From Caulobacter sp. UNC279MFTsu5.1 (GTDB taxonomy: Bacteria > Pseudomonadota > Alphaproteobacteria > Caulobacterales > Caulobacteraceae), in contig NZ_FORN01000030.1 in the NCBI RefSeq assembly GCF_900114015.1, positions 1 to 64,000 of the forward strand: a DNA stretch of 64,000 nt. The letters are read 5' to 3'. The translations under genes were made by a program, and so were the position numbers. Of the stretch, positions 58,588 to 64,000 are shown piece after piece (position 1 is the first letter of the stretch; each line of letters opens with the position of its first letter). Under the pieces are notes generated by a model. It searched no databases. It was not told the DNA's origin and worked only from the letters and a program-made list of their open reading frames with translations.

Positions 58588-60417
58588 CTACGCCCGTCTC
58601 TTCGGCTCGGCGAACAGGGCGGAGATCTCGTCCGCCGGCCCGGCGCGGCCGAGCAGGTAGCCTTGCGCCGTGTCGCAGCCCCCCTCGCGCAACTGGGCCA
58701 GCTGGTCGGCGGTTTCGACGCCCTCGGCCGTGGTGACGAAGCCCAGGCCGACGCCCAGATCGGTCACCGCCTTGATGATGGCGGCGCAGGGGCCGGGCTG
58801 CGACAGGCCGGCGATGAACGACGGATCGATCTTGACCTTGTCGAACGAAAACAGCCGCAGGCAGTCGAGCGACGAGTAGCCGGCCCCGAAATCGTCCATG
58901 GCGATGCGCACGCCCAGGCCGCGCAGCTGGTGCAAGGTCGCCAGGGCCCGCTCGCCGTCGCCGCGCAGCACCGACTCGCTGATCTCCAGCTCCAGGCGCG
59001 CCGGCGTCAGGCCCGAGGCGACCAGGGCGCCGGCCACGGTGTCGAGCAGGGTCCGGCTCCGAAACGCCGCCGGCGACAGGTTGACCGCCACCCGCATCGG
59101 CTCGGACCAGCCGGACGCGTCCGCGCAGGCCCGCCCGATCGCCCATTCGTCCAGGCCGGCGATCAGGCCGGTTTCCTCGGCCAGGGCGACGAAATCGGCG
59201 GCGGGGACCATGCCGTGGCCCGGGCGGTTCCAGCGCAGAAGGGCTTCGAACCCGACGATCGCCCCGGTCCGCGTCTCGACCTCCGGCTGGTAGTGCAGTT
59301 CGAACCGTTCGGCCCGGACCGCCTCGCGAAGATCCTGCTCGAGCTCGCGGCGCGCCGCGGCCAGGGCGTCCATCCCCGGCTCGAAGAAGCGGGCGGTCCC
59401 GCGGCCGTCGGCCTTGGCGCGGTAGAGGGCGAGGTCGGCGTTGGCCAACAGGGTCTCGGCTTGGTCGCCGTCCTCCGGCGCCATGGCCAGGCCGACGCTG
59501 GCCCCGATCGCGATGCGGTGGCCCTGGATCTCGAAGGTCGCGCCGACCGCGTCGATCAGCCGCCGGGCCAGGTCCTCGGCCTGCCTGCGCCCCTGGATGT
59601 CGGGCAGGAGCACGACGAACTCGTCGCCGCCCAGGCGGGCCACGGTGTCGCTTTCCCGCACGCAGGCCGACAGCCGCCCGGCCACGGCGCGCAGCAGGTC
59701 GTCGCCGATCGGATGGCCCAGGGTGTCGTTGACCTCCTTGAAATGGTCCAGGTCCACGCACAGCACCGACAGCGGGGCCTGCCGCCCGGGGCGGGCCAGC
59801 GCCCGGTCGAGCCGCTCGCGCAGCAGGACGCGGTTGGGCAGGGCGGTCAGCGGATCGTGGCGCGCCAGGTGCCGGTCGGCGGCGGCGGCCAGGATCTCGG
59901 TGACGTCCTCGTGGCTGGCGACATAGCCGCCCCCGGCCATCGGGTTGTGGGTGATCTGGATGGTCCGGCCGTCCTCGAGCGGGACGTGGCGGTTGATCAG
60001 GTCGCCGCCCCGGAGCGCGGATTCGACGGGGATGTCGCGGTATTCCACCCAGTCGACCGGAGCGGAGCCGGTGGCGGCCCGATGGTCCAGGATGTCCTGC
60101 AGCGGGGTGCCGGGGCGGGTCAGGCGCTCGGGCAGGGCGTACAGCCGCCGATAGGCGGCGTTGCACAGGATCAGGCGCGTCTCGGCGTCGAACATGCACA
60201 GGCCATGGGGCATGTGGTTCAGCGCGGCGTCGAACCGCCGGTTCTGTTCGGCCAGGGCCAGCTCGGCGGCGGCCTGGCTGATCCGGTCCTGGGCGCGCCG
60301 GAAGTCCTTCGGCGTCGAAACGGGACGCGGCTTGGCCGGACCCCCGTGGTTCCCCACGGGGGCCGCCGGCGCCGATCCCGCGCCCGATCCGAGGTCATTC
60401 GGCCTCGGTTCCCCCAT
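58588..60417 (-). CDS. PAS-GGDEF-EAL cyclic-di-GMP enzyme
   Basis: 609 residues from the ATG at 60417 after GAGAGGA. A PAS-type sensor (FDAALNHMPHGLCMFDAETR..LCNAAYRRLYALPE) precedes a GGDEF domain with an intact RLGGDEFVVLL and an EAL domain with FEALLRW, DDFGAGYSSLDCLR and AEGVETADQL. Both catalytic sets look complete, so it may synthesise or degrade c-di-GMP, depending on signal. No membrane segment is visible. The first 60 residues are Pro/Gly-rich. It converges on the metallopeptidase gene. Confidence 0.94.
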   Translation of the reverse strand: MGEPRPNDLGSGAGSAPAAPVGNHGGPAKPRPVSTPKDFRRAQDRISQAAAELALAEQNRRFDAALNHMPHGLCMFDAETRLILCNAAYRRLYALPERLTRPGTPLQDILDHRAATGSAPVDWVEYRDIPVESALRGGDLINRHVPLEDGRTIQITHNPMAGGGYVASHEDVTEILAAAADRHLARHDPLTALPNRVLLRERLDRALARPGRQAPLSVLCVDLDHFKEVNDTLGHPIGDDLLRAVAGRLSACVRESDTVARLGGDEFVVLLPDIQGRRQAEDLARRLIDAVGATFEIQGHRIAIGASVGLAMAPEDGDQAETLLANADLALYRAKADGRGTARFFEPGMDALAAARRELEQDLREAVRAERFELHYQPEVETRTGAIVGFEALLRWNRPGHGMVPAADFVALAEETGLIAGLDEWAIGRACADASGWSEPMRVAVNLSPAAFRSRTLLDTVAGALVASGLTPARLELEISESVLRGDGERALATLHQLRGLGVRIAMDDFGAGYSSLDCLRLFSFDKVKIDPSFIAGLSQPGPCAAIIKAVTDLGVGLGFVTTAEGVETADQLAQLREGGCDTAQGYLLGRAGPADEISALFAEPKRRA

Positions 60418-60593
60418 CTTTCGCGTCCTCTCAAGGTTTCCTGGTTGTCGAGCTTTGATGTTTTGTATCAACGACCTGTTAGCGGGAGCCGAACGCCGGT
60501 GCGGCGTAACAACGCATGGCGAAGCTTTGGGCCTCCACCTGGCCGGTTTCACGGCCGCCCTTGACCCGCGCGTCAGTCGGCCTAGTGTCCCCT

Positions 60594-60687
60594 CGTTCAC
60601 CGGGGGGCCGCTTCGCGCGGCTGAGATTGGGCTCCGGCCCTGACCCGTAGAACCTGATCCGGGTCATGCCGGCGAAGGGAGGGAACG
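60594..60687 (+). promoter_or_regulatory. TPP riboswitch (THI element)
   Basis: CGTTC (60594-60598) and GAACG (60683-60687) close P1. The conserved strings GGCTGAGATT (60619-60628), CTGACCCGTAGAACCTGATC and CGGGTCATGCCGGCGAAGGG form the thiamine pyrophosphate pocket. It lies 83 nt upstream of thiC and represses it when TPP is bound. Confidence 0.95.
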
Positions 60688-60757
60688 CGGACGCGGCCTT
60701 GAAAACCCGTCCGTAGACCGACTTAGCGCGACACGTCCGGGTCTCCTTGAAGCTTGA

Positions 60758-62608
<1,851 letters not shown>

Positions 62609-62610
62609 CC

Positions 62611-63123
62611 ATGCTGGCCCTGCTCCTGGCGGTGGCGGCGCAAGCCGCCCCGCCGGCCGTCGCCGCCGATCCGCTGGCCCCGGCGCGGATCGGCGACCTG
62701 CAGTGCTATGGTCCCGATCCGGTCCGCAAGACCTGCCGCGCCATGGGCGGCTACAGCTTCGGGGCGGACGGCGAGATCCTGAACAAGGCCGAGGTGCTGT
62801 TGCAGAACGCGCCGCCGGTGACGATGACGACGGTCGCGCCGGTGACGGTCAGGGACGGGGCGGTCTGCGGGCCGCTGTCCGGCGTCGACAAGGCCCAGAT
62901 CGCGGTTCGCGGTCATCGGCTGCCGGAGCCGGAGGCCGCGCCGATCCGGGCCCAGTTGCAGGAGTCGATGGCGACGGTGCTGGGCAAGGAGGTCTGCACC
63001 ACCTACCGGCGCAGCGGCGACTGGTGGATCGCCGAGGTCACGATGGACGGCGTGGCCCGGCCCGACATGCAGGACACCGTGCTGTGGGTGCCGGCCTCGG
63101 CGGGCTACACGGTTCAACCCTGA
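62611..63123 (+). CDS. Exported hypothetical protein after thiC
   Basis: 170 residues, starting 2 nt after the thiC stop. A short signal peptide (MLALLLAVAAQAAPPAVA) precedes a mature part with four Cys (LQCYGPD, KTCRAMG, AVCGPL, EVCTTY) likely in disulfides. No family recognised. Co-transcription with thiC is likely, but a thiamine role is not implied. Confidence 0.8.
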   Translation: MLALLLAVAAQAAPPAVAADPLAPARIGDLQCYGPDPVRKTCRAMGGYSFGADGEILNKAEVLLQNAPPVTMTTVAPVTVRDGAVCGPLSGVDKAQIAVRGHRLPEPEAAPIRAQLQESMATVLGKEVCTTYRRSGDWWIAEVTMDGVARPDMQDTVLWVPASAGYTVQP

Positions 63124-63214
63124 CGGCGCGTCTGCCTAGATTGAGTCGACCGAAGCGGAGGCTTGACCTCGGACGGGCCCCGTCGAGACTGGACGATTAT
63201 CGAGGGAGGGTTGC

Positions 63215-64000
63215 GTGGCTCGTTTTGAAGGCGCCCTGGCGGCGGCGGCTCTGATGGCGCTGGCGATGGGCGGCGTCGCCCGCGCCGACGGGGGAGGCGG
63301 CGGCGGAAGCTCCATGGGAGGCATGCCCAGCGTCTCGACCCCCAGCTACGACGTGGCCGCCGAATACGCCAAGGGCGTCGAGGCCATGCGCGGGCAGGAC
63401 TACAAGGGCGCCGAAAGGGCCTTCGGCCATGTCCTGTCGGTCGTGCCCCGGAACGCCGAGGTGCTGTTGATGATGGGCTCGGCCCAGACCGAGCAGGGCG
63501 ACCTGAAGGCCGGGCGGCGCTCGTTCGAGAAGGCGCTGAAGGTGGACCCTGACAGCGTGGCCGGCCACCGCGCCCTCGGCGTGGTTCTGGCGCGGCAGAA
63601 GGAGACCGACAAGGCCAAGGTCCAGCTCGACCTGCTCAAGGCCAAGGCCGCGACCTGCGGCTCGGCCTGTCCCCAGGCGGCCGAGCTGAAGGGCGCCGTC
63701 GAGGCGGTCGAGGCGGCCCTGGCGGCCACGGCCCCCGCCGCGTTCCAGGACGTCGCGCCGCCCGCGCCCGACGCCGCCCAGGGCGATCGGTCCTATCTGG
63801 CCGCCGTGGGCCTGATCAACAACCGGCGCTATCCCGAGGCGCTGCAGGCGCTGCGATCGGCCGAGACGGCGTTCGGGCCGCATCCCGACGTCCTGACCTA
63901 TATCGGCTACACCTATCGCAAGATGGGCGCCTACGACTGGGCCGAGACCTATTACCGCCAGGCCCTGGCCGTCGATCCCGACCATCGCGGGGCCACCGAA
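63215..64000 (+). CDS. Exported TPR-repeat protein (cut by the window end)
   Basis: At least 262 residues from GTG at 63215 after GAGGGAGGG; the frame is open to the last base, so the C-terminus is missing. Signal peptide (RFEGALAAAALMALAMGGVARA), then Gly/Ser-rich sequence and TPR units (YAKGVEAMRGQDYKGAERAF; AEVLLMMGSAQTEQGDLKAG; TYIGYTYRKMGAYDWAETYY). A pair of Cys in TCGSACPQ may bind metal or form a disulfide. Periplasmic scaffold; function unknown. Confidence 0.85.
   Translation, partial: MARFEGALAAAALMALAMGGVARADGGGGGGSSMGGMPSVSTPSYDVAAEYAKGVEAMRGQDYKGAERAFGHVLSVVPRNAEVLLMMGSAQTEQGDLKAGRRSFEKALKVDPDSVAGHRALGVVLARQKETDKAKVQLDLLKAKAATCGSACPQAAELKGAVEAVEAALAATAPAAFQDVAPPAPDAAQGDRSYLAAVGLINNRRYPEALQALRSAETAFGPHPDVLTYIGYTYRKMGAYDWAETYYRQALAVDPDHRGATE

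Overview
The window looks like chromosomal DNA of a Caulobacter (Alphaproteobacteria). It has very high GC, tightly packed genes with many 1-4 nt stop/start overlaps, a GcrA cell-cycle regulator with GANTC (CcrM) sites upstream, and a complete sphingolipid locus in the order I remember from C. crescentus (bcerS to the lptC-like gene). No rRNA genes, CRISPR arrays, prophage or transposase genes were seen.

Layout. 1-600: an intergenic stretch with a possible 6S-like structured RNA and one copy of a mobile palindromic repeat. 0.6-2.7 kb: a muramidase-like gene overlapping a small exported partner, then gcrA. 2.7-11.4 kb: housekeeping genes (ABC permease, argD-argF, hslO, apaG, metZ, dcd). 11.4-19.3 kb: two TraB/GumN paralogues, a P-loop kinase, a membrane protein/XRE pair, an alpha/beta hydrolase, a soluble two-PAS chemoreceptor and an HD-domain protein. 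19.5-24.6 kb: an accessory island with an RHS protein in two separately exported halves, a variable C-terminal domain, and two strikingly AT-rich small membrane-protein genes. It ends beside tRNA-Gly(CCC). 25-29.3 kb: a sugar-1-phosphate nucleotidyltransferase, a mobile repeat caught inserted into another repeat, and a TonB-dependent receptor.

29.3-45.4 kb is the sphingolipid locus. The minus-strand set HIT > LptF > LptG > bCerS > NTP-transferase, with a phosphoesterase upstream, faces the plus-strand set cpgA-cpgB-cpgC (anionic head group). This in turn converges on the minus-strand set lptC-like > glycerophosphotransferase-like > flippase > fatty acyl-AMP ligase > cerR, then acps and spt. 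Together these could activate and condense a fatty acid with an amino acid, reduce and N-acylate the base, build a phosphoglycerate head group, and export the lipid through Lpt-like parts.

45.5-64 kb: an RluB/F-type pseudouridine synthase, small hypothetical genes, a PL10-like pectate lyase with a LacI-type operator upstream, an orphan terminator that suggests a small RNA, an HWE histidine kinase, a class A PBP, an exported valine/proline repeat protein, amino-acid racemase and D-cysteine desulfhydrase-like genes, a GGDEF-EAL protein, a TPP riboswitch with thiC, and a TPR protein cut by the window end.

The most unusual items are the two-piece secreted RHS system with AT-rich candidate immunity genes, the MITE-like repeat with a clean 6-bp target duplication, the VPV-repeat protein, and the sphingolipid/Lpt cluster.
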